The position numbers and the translations under genes are program-made. The notes below the pieces were generated by a model, which saw only the letters and a program-made list of their open reading frames with translations, was not told the DNA's origin and searched no databases. A stretch of 64,000 nt of DNA from Gaiellasilicea sp963802765 (GTDB lineage: Bacteria > Actinomycetota > Thermoleophilia > Gaiellales > Gaiellaceae), in contig CAWDJZ010000016.1 in NCBI GenBank assembly GCA_963802765.1, positions 1 through 64,000 of the forward strand. The letters run 5' to 3'. Every line of letters begins with the position of its first letter. Positions within the stretch are counted from its first letter, which is position 1. Of the stretch, positions 19,096 to 27,390 are shown in pieces.

Positions 19096-20592
19096 CTACG
19101 CCGCGGCGAGCGCCCCGAGCTTGTCCTTCAGGTACCCCACGTACGGGCCTGCGTCGATCGAGCGGCCGACCACGCGCTCGAGCGTCTCCTGCGGCGTGAA
19201 CTTGCGGCCGAGTGCGTAGAGCCGGGTCTGCAGCCACTCGTACAGCGGCCCGAACTCGCCCCGCTCGAACTGCTCCGGCAGGTCGGGCAGCTCCGAGAGC
19301 GCCTTCTCCCAGATCTGCACGGAGATCACGTTGCCGAGCGAGTAGGTCGGGAAGTAGCCGAAACTGCCACCCGACCAGTGAACGTCCTGGAGCACGCCGA
19401 GCGTGTCGTTCGGCACCGGGATCCCGAGGTACTCCTCGAAGCGTGTGTTCCACGCCTCCGGCAGGTCCCTCAGGTCGAGCGTCCCGGCCAGGATCTCCTG
19501 CTCGAGCTCGAAGCGAAGGATGATGTGGAGGTTGTAGGTCGCCTCGTCGGCGTCGACCCGGATGTAGGAGGGCTTGACCCGGTTGATCGCGCGGTAGAAG
19601 CGCTCCTGGTCGACGTCGCCGAGCACCGCCGAGAACGTCTCCTGGAACGAGGGGTAGAAGTGGTTCCAGAACGGCCTGCTGCGGCCGACGATGTTCTCCC
19701 AGAGGCGGCTCTGCGACTCGTGCAGCGCCGACGAAACGCCGTGGCACAGCGGCGTCCGCTCGAGCGTGGGCGAGACGCCGTGCTCGTAGAGGCCGTGGCC
19801 GCACTCGTGCATCGCGGTGAAGATCGAGTTGATGTCGGCTTCCTGGTAACGCGTGGTCAGGCGGATGTCCTGCGTGCCCGAGCTGGACGCGAACGGGTGC
19901 ACGGTCAGGTCGAGGCGCGCGTAGGAGGGGTCGAAGCCGAAGCGCTCGATGATCTTGAGCGAGTACTCGTGCTGCGCGTCGATCGGCCACGGGCCGGCGA
20001 GGAAGGCGTCGTCGCCGTCGACCGATCCGAGCTCGGCGATCAACGGGACGAGCTCGGCCTTCAGCTCGTCGAAGACCTGGCGCACCTCGGCTGTCTTCAT
20101 ACCCGGCTCGTAGTCGTCGAGGAGGACGTCGTACGGCTCGTCGTAGCCGTCGAAGCACTCGATGTAGCGGTGCTTCAGCTCGACGGCCCGCTCGAGGTGG
20201 GGAAGGAAGAGCGGGAAGTCGTCGTCGGCGCGCGCCTTCGCCCAGACGTCGTGCGCATCGGCAGCGGCTCCCGTCATCTCCGCCGACAGTTCCGCGGGGA
20301 CGCGCCGCGCCTTCTCCCAGTCTCGCCGGGTCGTGCGGATCAGGCTGGCTTCGTCGGAGTCGTAGTCGAGGCTCTCCTCGTACGGGGCGAGCTCCTCGAG
20401 CAGGGTGCCGATCTCGTCCGAGACGAACCGCTCGTGCGCGATCCGATCGAGCGTCGTCACCTGCGCGCCACGGACGGCCCCGCCTCCCGGCGGCATCATC
20501 ACGGTCTGGTCCCAGAAGAGCATCTCCAGCGCCCGGCGCAGGTCGTGGATCTCGGCCAGGCGTGCTCTCAGGTCGGCGAAGCGCTGCTCCAT
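19096..20592 (-). CDS. Carboxypeptidase, M32 (Taq) family
   Basis: A cytoplasmic zinc carboxypeptidase that removes C-terminal residues from peptides. The 498-residue frame is unbroken and of family length. The zinc motif is HECGH in IFTAMHECGHGLYEHG (about residues 255-270), and the third ligand Glu lies in the following SSALHESQSRLWEN. The M32-specific DxRxT motif appears as GTQDIRLTTRY. N-terminal helices (LEMLFWDQTVMMPPGG) match the family. The ATG at 20592 has GAGGAGAG upstream. Peptide breakdown would suit the secreted-protease content of this genome. Confidence 0.92.
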   Translation of the reverse strand: MEQRFADLRARLAEIHDLRRALEMLFWDQTVMMPPGGGAVRGAQVTTLDRIAHERFVSDEIGTLLEELAPYEESLDYDSDEASLIRTTRRDWEKARRVPAELSAEMTGAAADAHDVWAKARADDDFPLFLPHLERAVELKHRYIECFDGYDEPYDVLLDDYEPGMKTAEVRQVFDELKAELVPLIAELGSVDGDDAFLAGPWPIDAQHEYSLKIIERFGFDPSYARLDLTVHPFASSSGTQDIRLTTRYQEADINSIFTAMHECGHGLYEHGVSPTLERTPLCHGVSSALHESQSRLWENIVGRSRPFWNHFYPSFQETFSAVLGDVDQERFYRAINRVKPSYIRVDADEATYNLHIILRFELEQEILAGTLDLRDLPEAWNTRFEEYLGIPVPNDTLGVLQDVHWSGGSFGYFPTYSLGNVISVQIWEKALSELPDLPEQFERGEFGPLYEWLQTRLYALGRKFTPQETLERVVGRSIDAGPYVGYLKDKLGALAAA

Positions 20593-20718
20593 CGTCTCTC
20601 CTCGGATGTCGTGGTGGTCGGACTCTAGCCTCGACTCGGCTACGGAACTGTGCCCGGGCGTGCATGAAAGTCGCTCGGAACGGACAAAGCAAGACCCGTC
20701 CAAACGACTGGAGGTTCG

Positions 20719-20991
20719 ATGGGAATCATCGCGTTCATCATCCTTGGCGCCATCGGGGGGGCCATCGCCAAGGCGCTCCTGCCCGGCGATGACCCGGGCG
20801 GGTTCATCGTCACGACGATCATCGGGATCGTCGGAGCTCTCCTGGGCGGGCTCCTCGCGGGGTGGCTGTTCGGCGCCGACCCGCTCGACGAGTTCTTCGA
20901 CATCAGCTCGTGGCTGACAGCGATCGTCGGCGCGATCGTCCTGCTCCTGATCTACCGCCTGGTCGCGGGCCGGAACCGCGCGCTCACCTAG
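20719..20991 (+). CDS. GlsB/YeaQ/YmgE family small membrane protein
   Basis: A 90-residue protein with the transglycosylase-associated (YmgE) signature: GIIAFIILGAIGGAIAKALL, then GGFIVTTIIGIVGALLGGLL and WLTAIVGAIVLLLIYRLVAG, giving three membrane helices. The family is small, often stress-induced and of unknown mechanism; despite its name, transglycosylase activity is not established. The ATG is preceded by GGAGG at 20710-20714. Its 3' end overlaps the convergent metallophosphoesterase gene by 8 bp. Confidence 0.85.
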   Translation: MGIIAFIILGAIGGAIAKALLPGDDPGGFIVTTIIGIVGALLGGLLAGWLFGADPLDEFFDISSWLTAIVGAIVLLLIYRLVAGRNRALT

Positions 20992-21814
20992 CGGGCGCTT
21001 CGAAGGCGAGGGGCTCACGTCCGCGCGGAAATGTGCGCACGGCGGTGAGCCCCCAGCCGTCCCCCCGCCAGATGTACGTGAGAATCCGCAGCGCGGTGCG
21101 TTCGATCTCGTAGATGTGCAGTCCGCGCGCCTCGCCGCGGCGATGGGGGCGGGGCTGGCCGAAGCCGGGCGCGATCGAGACGACGACCGCAGCCTCTCCG
21201 CCCGGAGACGAGAGCTCGAACTCGCGCCGCTCGGCGATCGTGCTCTGGTGTATGTGGCCGGCGAGCACGAGATCCGCGCCGGCATCGACGAGCCCGGCCA
21301 GCACCCGATTCCGCTTCGCGACGGGCTTCTTGCGCGACCGCCACGGGGCGCCGAGGAGATGGTGGTGGAGCGTGACGATCCGGTACGCGCCGTCCGGGCC
21401 CGTCGCGAGCTGCTCGGCCGCGCGCCGCACCTGCTCGTCGCGTAGCCGCCCGGACTGGTGCCGCCATGGACGCACCGAGTTGAGGCCGACGACGACGAGG
21501 CCGTCGGACCGGTAGACCGGCTCAGTCGTCTCCCAGAGTCGCTCGAACTCGTCCCAGGGGCGCGTGAAGCGCTGCGGAAACGTGTACGGAATGTCGTGGT
21601 TGCCCGGGATCACCACCAGCGGCAGCTGGAGGCCGCGCAGGAATGCCGAGGCCTCCTCGTGCTGCTCCCGCCGGCCGCGGTGCGTGAGGTCGCCGCTCGC
21701 GATCACGAGCTCGGGGCTCGATTCCTCGACCAGCCGGCCGAGCGCCTCGATCGACTCGGGCCGGTCGCCGCGCCCGAAATGGAGATCCGAGAGGTGGAGA
21801 ACACGTGTGGCCAC
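20984..21814 (-). CDS. Metallophosphoesterase (class III phosphodiesterase-like)
   Basis: A 276-residue calcineurin-like phosphoesterase with every metal-binding block in order: LSDLHFGRG (Asp, His), ASGDLTHRG (Asp), IPGNHDIPY (Asn, His), TLHHHLLG (His) and LAGHIHQS (His-x-His). The layout matches the CpdA/Icc class of cyclic-nucleotide phosphodiesterases, but many relatives act on other phosphodiesters, so the substrate is open. The frame is unbroken. It is divergent from the small membrane gene at 21843 by 28 bp. Confidence 0.88.
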   Translation of the reverse strand: MATRVLHLSDLHFGRGDRPESIEALGRLVEESSPELVIASGDLTHRGRREQHEEASAFLRGLQLPLVVIPGNHDIPYTFPQRFTRPWDEFERLWETTEPVYRSDGLVVVGLNSVRPWRHQSGRLRDEQVRRAAEQLATGPDGAYRIVTLHHHLLGAPWRSRKKPVAKRNRVLAGLVDAGADLVLAGHIHQSTIAERREFELSSPGGEAAVVVSIAPGFGQPRPHRRGEARGLHIYEIERTALRILTYIWRGDGWGLTAVRTFPRGREPLAFEAPAR

Positions 21815-21842
21815 AGCCGCTTGAGGCTATACAGTCAACGAC

Positions 21843-22085
21843 GTGTCCGACACCGACTCGCCCGAGATCTTCGACGACCTCTACCTCGGCCTACGAGCCG
21901 GCGGCGCCTTGCGCAAACAGCGCCGCGGCGAGCCGCTCACGACCGAGGAGCAGGAGGCGATCGGGCGCTGGAACCGGCTCTCGATGGCGCGCAAGTCAAT
22001 CGCCGTCGGCGCGTTCGCGCTCGGTACCTTCGGGCTCGGCTTCACCCTCGGGGGCCTGATTTTCGGCCGCTGGCGAAAGGCCTGA
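21843..22085 (+). CDS. Small single-pass membrane protein, unknown
   Basis: An 80-residue protein starting at GTG. The N-terminal 50 residues are charged (SPEIFDDLYLGLRAGGALRK, then QEAIGRWNRLSMARKS). They are followed by one glycine-rich hydrophobic helix (IAVGAFALGTFGLGFTLGGL, about residues 53-72) and a basic end. I recognise no family. It ends 10 bp before the uvrA LexA box and so is probably not cotranscribed with uvrA. Confidence 0.6.
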   Translation: MSDTDSPEIFDDLYLGLRAGGALRKQRRGEPLTTEEQEAIGRWNRLSMARKSIAVGAFALGTFGLGFTLGGLIFGRWRKA

Positions 22086-22095
22086 GCGGGCTGGA

Positions 22096-22120
22096 CGAAC
22101 ATACGTTCGCAGGGTAGAAT
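22096..22120 (+). promoter_or_regulatory. LexA (SOS) box and promoter of uvrA
   Basis: CGAAC-ATAC-GTTCG at 22096-22109 is a perfect match to the Gram-positive/actinobacterial LexA site CGAAC-N4-GTTCG. A -10 box TAGAAT lies at 22115-22120, and TGGACG at 22092-22097 is a plausible -35 with 17-bp spacing. LexA would therefore cover the -35 and spacer of the uvrA promoter. Confidence 0.85.
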
Positions 22121-22129
22121 GCCTCCGCC

Positions 22130-24967
22130 ATGGCCGCCGACGAGCTAATCGTCCACGGGGCCCGCGAGCACAACCTCAAGGACATCGACGTCCGGCTGCC
22201 GCGGAACGCCCTCGTCTGCATCACCGGGCTCTCGGGCTCCGGCAAGTCGTCGCTCGCCTTCGACACGATCTACGCCGAGGGCCAGCGCCGCTACGTGGAG
22301 AGCCTCTCCGCGTACGCGCGCCAGTTCCTGCAGATGATGGAGAAGCCCGACGTCGACTCGATCGACGGGCTCTCGCCGGCGATCTCGATCGACCAGAAGA
22401 CGACCTCGCGTAACCCGCGTTCGACGGTCGGCACCGTCACGGAGATCTACGACTACCTGCGCCTCTTCTATGCACGCGTCGGCCGGCCGCACTGTCCGGT
22501 CTGCGGGCGCCCGATCGCCGGGCAGAGCCTCGACCAGATCGTGGAGCAGATCCTCGCGCTGCCGGAGAGGACGAGGTTCACCGTCAACGCCCCAGTCGTG
22601 CGCGACCGCAAGGGCGAGTTCCGAGACGTGCTCGACGAGCTGCGCGCCGACGGCTTCACGCGCGTCAAGGTCGACGGCGAGCAGCGGCTGCTCGAGGAGG
22701 AGATCGTCCTCGACAAGAAGTTCAAGCACGAGATCGAGGTCGTGGTCGACCGGCTCGTGCTCAAGCCCGACCTGAGGCAACGCCTCACCCAGTCCGTGGA
22801 AACAGCAGCTGCACTTGCTGATGGTCTCGTAGCCATCGACGTCGTCGATGGCCAGCCGATGTTGTTCTCCGAGAAGTTCGCCTGCCCGGAGCACGGCGTC
22901 TCGCTGCCAGAGCTGCAGCCGCGCATCTTCTCCTTCAACTCGCCGCACGGCGCCTGTCCGCGCTGCACCGGCCTCGGCTCGCAGCTCGAGATCGACCCGG
23001 ACCTGATCGTCCCCGACGCGACGGTGTCGGTCGGAGACGGCGCGCTCGTCCCGTGGTCGGTCGGGAACGGGGGCTTCTACGACTCGATCGTGCAGGCGAT
23101 CTGCGACCGCTACGAGATCGATCCCGACACGCCCTGGAACGAGCTCACGACCGAGCAGCAGGACCTCTTCCTCTACGGCACGAAGGGCGACAAGCTCTAC
23201 GTCCAGTACCGCAACCGGATGGGTCGCCGCCGCTCGTACACGATGGCGTTCGAGGGCATCGTCGCCTCGCTCGAGCGACGCTACAAGGAGACCGACTCCG
23301 CGCAGCAGCGGGAGCGGATCGAGGAGTACATGAGCTTCCGGCCCTGCCCGACCTGCAAGGGCGCACGCCTCAAGCCAGAAGTGCTGGCGGTCACGGTCGG
23401 CGACCAGTCGATCCACGAGCTCACCCGCATGTCGGTGACGCGGGCGTTGCGCTTTCTCGACGAGCTCGACCTCACGCCCACCGAGCAGCTGATCGGCCAC
23501 CGGATCGTGAAGGAGATTCGCGAGCGGCTCACCTTCCTCGACAACGTCGGCGTCGGCTACCTCCAGCTCGACCGGGCCGCGAAGACGCTGTCCGGCGGCG
23601 AGGCCCAGCGGCTGCGACTCGCGACGCAGATCGGCTCGCAGCTCGTCGGCGTCCTCTACATCCTCGACGAGCCCTCGATCGGGCTGCACCAGCGCGACAA
23701 CGGGAAGCTGATCGACACGCTCGAACGGCTGAAGAGCCTGGGCAACACCGTCCTCGTCGTCGAGCACGACGAGCAGATGATGCGGAGCGCCGACCACCTG
23801 GTCGACATGGGCCCGGGCGCAGGCGAGCACGGCGGCTACGTCGTCGCCGAGGGCTCGGCCGCGAAGGTGATGCAGGAACCCGAGTCGATCACCGGGCAGT
23901 ACCTCTCCGGCGAGCGGCGGATCGCGGTGCCGCCCCGACGGGAGGACGACCGCGGGCGCTTCACCGTCCGCGGCGCGGCGGAGCACAACCTGAAGGGAAT
24001 CGACGTCGACATCCCGGTCGGCAAGTTCGTCACGGTCACCGGCGTCTCCGGCTCGGGCAAGTCGACGCTCGTGAACGAGATCGTCTACAAGGCGCTCGCG
24101 AACCGCCTCAACCGGATGCGGGTCAAGCCGGGCGCCCACGACGAGGTCGAGGGGATCGAGGTCTTCGACAAGGTGATCGACATCGACCAGAAGCCGATCG
24201 GGCGGACGCCGCGCTCGAATCCGGCCACCTACATCGATCTCTTCACGCACATCCGCGAGCTCTACTCGCTCACGCCGGAGGCGAAGGTGCGCGGCTACAA
24301 GCCCGGCCGTTTCTCCTTCAACGTTCGCGGCGGTCGCTGCGAAACGTGCAAGGGCGACGGGACGATCAAGATCGAGATGCATTTCCTACCCGACGTCTAC
24401 GTTCCGTGCGAGACGTGCCACGGGCACCGGTACAACAAGGAGACGCTGGAGGTGCGCTTCAAGGGCAAGTCGATCGCCGACGTGCTCGAGATGTCGGTCG
24501 AGGAGGCGCTCGCCTTCTTCGCCAAGATCCCGAAGCTGCGCCGCCGGCTGCAGACGCTGCACGACGTCGGGCTCGACTACATCAAGCTCGGCCAACCGGC
24601 GACGACGCTCTCCGGCGGCGAGGCGCAGCGTGTCAAGCTCGCGGCCGAGCTGTGCAAGGTCGCGACCGGACGAACGCTCTACATCCTCGACGAGCCGACG
24701 ACGGGGCTCCACTTCGCCGATATCGAGAAGCTGCTCGAGGTGCTGCAGCGGCTCGTCGACGCCGGCAACACGGTGCTCGTGATCGAGCACAACCTCGACG
24801 TGATCAAGCAGGCCGACTGGGTTGTCGACCTCGGCCCTGAGGGCGGCGAGGCGGGCGGCGAGCTGATCGCCGCGGGCACGCCCGAGCAGGTCGCCGAGGT
24901 GGAGAGCTCGTTCACCGGGATGTTCCTGCGTCAGGTGCTCGCCGCACCGGCGGCCGCAGCCGCCTGA
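22130..24967 (+). CDS. uvrA: Excinuclease ABC subunit A
   Basis: UvrA is the damage-sensing ABC ATPase of nucleotide excision repair. The frame is unbroken over 945 residues, the usual length. ATP site I has Walker A GLSGSGKSSLAF (about residues 32-43) and signature LSGGEAQRLRLA. Site II has GVSGSGKSTLVN and LSGGEAQRVKLA, with D-loops LDEPSIGLHQRD and LDEPTTGLHFAD. Zinc modules are visible at CPVCGRPI, CPRCTGLG, CPTCKGAR, and the paired CETCKGDG/CETCHGHR. The ATG at 22130 lies 9 bp after the -10 box, so the leader is very short. The start of the MBL-like gene overlaps its TGA by 1 bp. Confidence 0.97.
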   Translation: MAADELIVHGAREHNLKDIDVRLPRNALVCITGLSGSGKSSLAFDTIYAEGQRRYVESLSAYARQFLQMMEKPDVDSIDGLSPAISIDQKTTSRNPRSTVGTVTEIYDYLRLFYARVGRPHCPVCGRPIAGQSLDQIVEQILALPERTRFTVNAPVVRDRKGEFRDVLDELRADGFTRVKVDGEQRLLEEEIVLDKKFKHEIEVVVDRLVLKPDLRQRLTQSVETAAALADGLVAIDVVDGQPMLFSEKFACPEHGVSLPELQPRIFSFNSPHGACPRCTGLGSQLEIDPDLIVPDATVSVGDGALVPWSVGNGGFYDSIVQAICDRYEIDPDTPWNELTTEQQDLFLYGTKGDKLYVQYRNRMGRRRSYTMAFEGIVASLERRYKETDSAQQRERIEEYMSFRPCPTCKGARLKPEVLAVTVGDQSIHELTRMSVTRALRFLDELDLTPTEQLIGHRIVKEIRERLTFLDNVGVGYLQLDRAAKTLSGGEAQRLRLATQIGSQLVGVLYILDEPSIGLHQRDNGKLIDTLERLKSLGNTVLVVEHDEQMMRSADHLVDMGPGAGEHGGYVVAEGSAAKVMQEPESITGQYLSGERRIAVPPRREDDRGRFTVRGAAEHNLKGIDVDIPVGKFVTVTGVSGSGKSTLVNEIVYKALANRLNRMRVKPGAHDEVEGIEVFDKVIDIDQKPIGRTPRSNPATYIDLFTHIRELYSLTPEAKVRGYKPGRFSFNVRGGRCETCKGDGTIKIEMHFLPDVYVPCETCHGHRYNKETLEVRFKGKSIADVLEMSVEEALAFFAKIPKLRRRLQTLHDVGLDYIKLGQPATTLSGGEAQRVKLAAELCKVATGRTLYILDEPTTGLHFADIEKLLEVLQRLVDAGNTVLVIEHNLDVIKQADWVVDLGPEGGEAGGELIAAGTPEQVAEVESSFTGMFLRQVLAAPAAAAA

Positions 24968-25557
24968 TGGAGCAGCTCGCGCCGGGCCTTCGCCGCTTCG
25001 CCGTCTGGCACGAGGACTGGGAGGAGGAGGTCGGCTGGGTCGCAGTCGACACCGACGACGGTCTCGTCCTGATCGACCCGCTCGATCCTCCCGCGGAGCT
25101 GCGCGCGCCCGCCCACGTCCTCTACACGCTCTACTACCATGCCCGCGACGGCGCGAAGCTCCGAGCCGGCCGTGTCTGGGCGGGATCGCGGTCGGTCAAG
25201 CCGCTTGCGAACCGCGGCATCCAGGTCACAGATGTCGCCGCGCCGGACGCGACTCTGCCCGCCGGGATCCAGATGTTCCAGACACCGAGGGCGTCCGAGG
25301 TCGTCTACTGGCTGCCCCAGCAGCGAGCGGTGGTCGTCGGCGACGTCCTGCTCGGCGCCGGCGCGAAGCCGCGCGCGACCGAGGATCCGCTCCGGCTCTG
25401 CCCCGAGCGGTGGCTGGGGAAGGGGACGCACGCCGAGCTGCGCGAGTCGCTCCTGCCGCTCCTGGACCTGCCGGTCGAGCGCGTGCTCGTCTCGCACGGA
25501 CGGCCCGTGCTCGAGCACGGGCAGCGCGAGCTGGCCCGGGTTCTCGCAACCTCGTAG
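24967..25557 (+). CDS. MBL-fold-like protein lacking the usual metal motif
   Basis: A 196-residue protein resembling a metallo-beta-lactamase fold: GWVAVDTDDGLVLIDPLDPP for the first sheet, PRASEVVYWLPQQRAVVVGD near the end, and VERVLVSHGRPVLEHG as the last His-containing strand. The place of the HxHxDH motif is taken by YTLYYHARDGAKL, so a normal dinuclear zinc site seems absent. The ATG overlaps the uvrA TGA (TGATG), so it should be translated together with uvrA and be SOS-induced. Its role is unknown. Confidence 0.7.
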   Translation: MEQLAPGLRRFAVWHEDWEEEVGWVAVDTDDGLVLIDPLDPPAELRAPAHVLYTLYYHARDGAKLRAGRVWAGSRSVKPLANRGIQVTDVAAPDATLPAGIQMFQTPRASEVVYWLPQQRAVVVGDVLLGAGAKPRATEDPLRLCPERWLGKGTHAELRESLLPLLDLPVERVLVSHGRPVLEHGQRELARVLATS

Positions 25558-25644
25558 ACGCGGGCCCCGAGCTGCGGACGCTGATGAGTAGAGCCTTTGG
25601 CTGACGGCAGCGCTCATCGCTCGAGCCTTCCTCGCAACGCGACC

Positions 25645-25776
25645 GTGACCGCGCTCGAGCCCGTGCTGCTCCGGACGCTCGGCCGCGTGCCGTTCCTTGC
25701 CGAGGTGACCGGAAATCGGCTCAGCAAGGACGCACTCGACCGTCTCGTCGCCGCGCGCGACCCGGCGGCGGGCTAG
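25645..25776 (+). CDS. Small hypothetical ORF
   Basis: A possible 43-residue protein (VTALEPVLLRTLGRVPFLAE, then VTGNRLSKDALDRLVAARDP) starting at GTG; an in-frame TTG at 25597 would extend it. It is the only plausible coding content between the MBL-like gene and the convergent lipoprotein gene, whose stop lies 2 bp beyond. I recognise no family and it has no clear ribosome binding site. The 87 bp before it show nothing else. Confidence 0.35.
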   Translation: MTALEPVLLRTLGRVPFLAEVTGNRLSKDALDRLVAARDPAAG

Positions 25777-25777
25777 G

Positions 25778-26326
25778 TCAGACGCAGAGCTCGGTCGAGA
25801 AGTTCTGGTGGCCGCGGCCCTGCTGGCAGCGCTGCGACCACTGCGCCGTGTCAATCCGCCACGTGCCGTCCTGGCGCCGGCTCAGGGTGAGGTCGTACCT
25901 GCGCGACCGGACCGAGTCGTCGAGGAGGCCGTCGAGCAGGAGCGAGGCGGTCGCACTACTTCCCTCTCCGGCCGACGTCGCCTGGAACGAGCGGTTCTGG
26001 GCATCACTCGCGGCGTCGCCCAGGAACTCGTTCGTGACACCTGCGAGGTCGCGCTCCCAGGGCTCGTCGACGCTCTCGGCGTAGGCGTTGAAGTCGTCCA
26101 CCGGGAGCGTGCCGTCCTCGGGCAGCGGCTCCTGCAGGCCTTCCCACCCGGTGCCGCCGGTCGTCGTCGTCCCGGTCGTGGCGGTCGTCGCGGTCGTCTC
26201 AGTCGTCGTCTCGGTGACCGTGACCGTCGTCGCGGCTGTGACCGTGACCGTCTCCGTCGCCGACTCGTCGTCACCGCCGCACGCGGTCGCGAGCAGGACG
26301 GCGAGGAGCGCCGGCAGACGCCGCAT
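25778..26326 (-). CDS. Putative lipoprotein with Thr/Val-rich linker
   Basis: A 182-residue protein with a lipobox in MRRLPALLAVLLATACGGDD (Cys at residue 16), so it should be lipid-anchored outside the membrane. Residues 24-60 are a low-complexity Thr/Val/Glu linker with many TVT and TTT runs. The C-terminal domain (LPVDDFNAYAESVDEPWERD, RQDGTWRIDTAQWSQRC) has an NTF2-like look but is not certain, and two Cys near the end could pair. The start is 2 bp after the thioesterase stop, so the two genes are in one transcript. Confidence 0.7.
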   Translation of the reverse strand: MRRLPALLAVLLATACGGDDESATETVTVTAATTVTVTETTTETTATTATTGTTTTGGTGWEGLQEPLPEDGTLPVDDFNAYAESVDEPWERDLAGVTNEFLGDAASDAQNRSFQATSAGEGSSATASLLLDGLLDDSVRSRRYDLTLSRRQDGTWRIDTAQWSQRCQQGRGHQNFSTELCV

Positions 26327-26328
26327 CG

Positions 26329-26727
26329 TCAGAGGACGGCCTGGGTCTGCGTGACCCGCGCCACGTGCTTGCCGCCGTCGTCGTAGAGGTCCGTCTCGAC
26401 CACGATCGTCCGGCTGCCGCGGTGAAGCGGGCGCGAGCGCGCCTCGATCGGCCCCGAGCGGACTGCGGAGAAGAAGTTCGTCTTCGACTCGATCGTCGCC
26501 GTCGTGGTTGAGCCGTCGGGCAGGTTGAGGAAGGCGCAGTAGGCGCCGACTGCATCCGCGAGCCCCATCAGCACGCCGCCGTGCATGAGGCCGCCGGCGG
26601 TCGTCAGCCGCTCTTCCCACACGATCTGACCGCGAACCTCGTCGGCCGAGGCGGCCACCAACTCGAGGCCGAGCGTGCCGGCGTAGGGCATCACCGCGCG
26701 CAGCTGCTCGGTCAGCTCCGCGTCCAC
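26329..26727 (-). CDS. PaaI-family hotdog thioesterase
   Basis: A 132-residue hotdog-fold protein that would hydrolyse acyl-CoA or aryl-CoA thioesters. The core is GLMHGGVLMGLADAVGAYCA, with the HGG motif and the following Asp typical of the PaaI/YdiI-like group, then STTTATIESKTNFFSAVRSG. The GTG at 26727 is chosen because the protein then begins VDAELTEQLRAV at family length. It is divergent from the Yip1-like gene (33-bp gap) and leads into the lipoprotein gene. Confidence 0.82.
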   Translation of the reverse strand: MDAELTEQLRAVMPYAGTLGLELVAASADEVRGQIVWEERLTTAGGLMHGGVLMGLADAVGAYCAFLNLPDGSTTTATIESKTNFFSAVRSGPIEARSRPLHRGSRTIVVETDLYDDGGKHVARVTQTQAVL

Positions 26728-26760
26728 GGAGCGAACGTAGCAAGTGGGTACGCTCGGCGC

Positions 26761-27390
26761 GTGGATCACGGCGCGATCGATCACGACCGCGAATGGTGGC
26801 TCCGTGTGCCCGGCGTTCTGTTGTCGCCCCGCTCGGTCTTCGTCGCGCTGCGCGACGAGTCGCAGGAGGACGTGGACGCGCGGTCGGAGCCGGTGCTGCT
26901 CCTCACCTCGCTCGCAGGAATCGCGGCCGCGCTCGGCTCGAGCACGGCCCGCACGCTCTACGACGATCCTCTCTACGACGGCCTGGTCGTGGCGCTCTGG
27001 GCCGTCATCGCAGGCGCGTTCGTCGCGTTCACGGGGTACTTCATCGTCGGCGGCGCCCTCTACCTGGGCGCGCGGGGGCTCGGAAGCGCCGGCTCGTTTC
27101 GCCGCGCGCGGCACGTGCTCGCCTTCTCGCTCGCGCCGTTGGCCCTCTCGCTGTTCGTCGTCTGGCCGCTTCAGCTCGCCGCGTTCGGCAGCGACGTCTT
27201 CCGGCGCGGCGGCTCGGACGACGGCGTCGCCGCGACCCTGCTCGACGGGCTTGCGGTCGGCTTCGCCCTCTGGTCGGTTGCGCTCCTCGTGATCGGCGTC
27301 CGCGCCGTCCACGGCTGGACCTGGTGGCGCTCGCTGGCGGCGCTCGCCCTCGTCGCGCTCTTTCTAGCGGCGTTCTCGTACGTCTTCTAA
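26761..27390 (+). CDS. Yip1-like integral membrane protein
   Basis: A 209-residue membrane protein beginning with a Yip1-type amphipathic lead (WWLRVPGVLLSPRSVFVALR). At least four helices follow: PVLLLTSLAGIAAALGSS, LVVALWAVIAGAFVAFTGYF, HVLAFSLAPLALSLFVVWPL and LAALALVALFLAAFSYVF. Its function is unknown; bacterial Yip1-domain proteins are common and poorly studied. The start is GTG. The 3' end overlaps the convergent panB by 27 bp. Confidence 0.7.
   Translation: MDHGAIDHDREWWLRVPGVLLSPRSVFVALRDESQEDVDARSEPVLLLTSLAGIAAALGSSTARTLYDDPLYDGLVVALWAVIAGAFVAFTGYFIVGGALYLGARGLGSAGSFRRARHVLAFSLAPLALSLFVVWPLQLAAFGSDVFRRGGSDDGVAATLLDGLAVGFALWSVALLVIGVRAVHGWTWWRSLAALALVALFLAAFSYVF

Noticed and set aside
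26130..26280. Microsatellite-like GTCGTC/GTGACC runs
   Set aside because: These encode the Thr/Val-rich linker of the lipoprotein and are explained by coding sequence.
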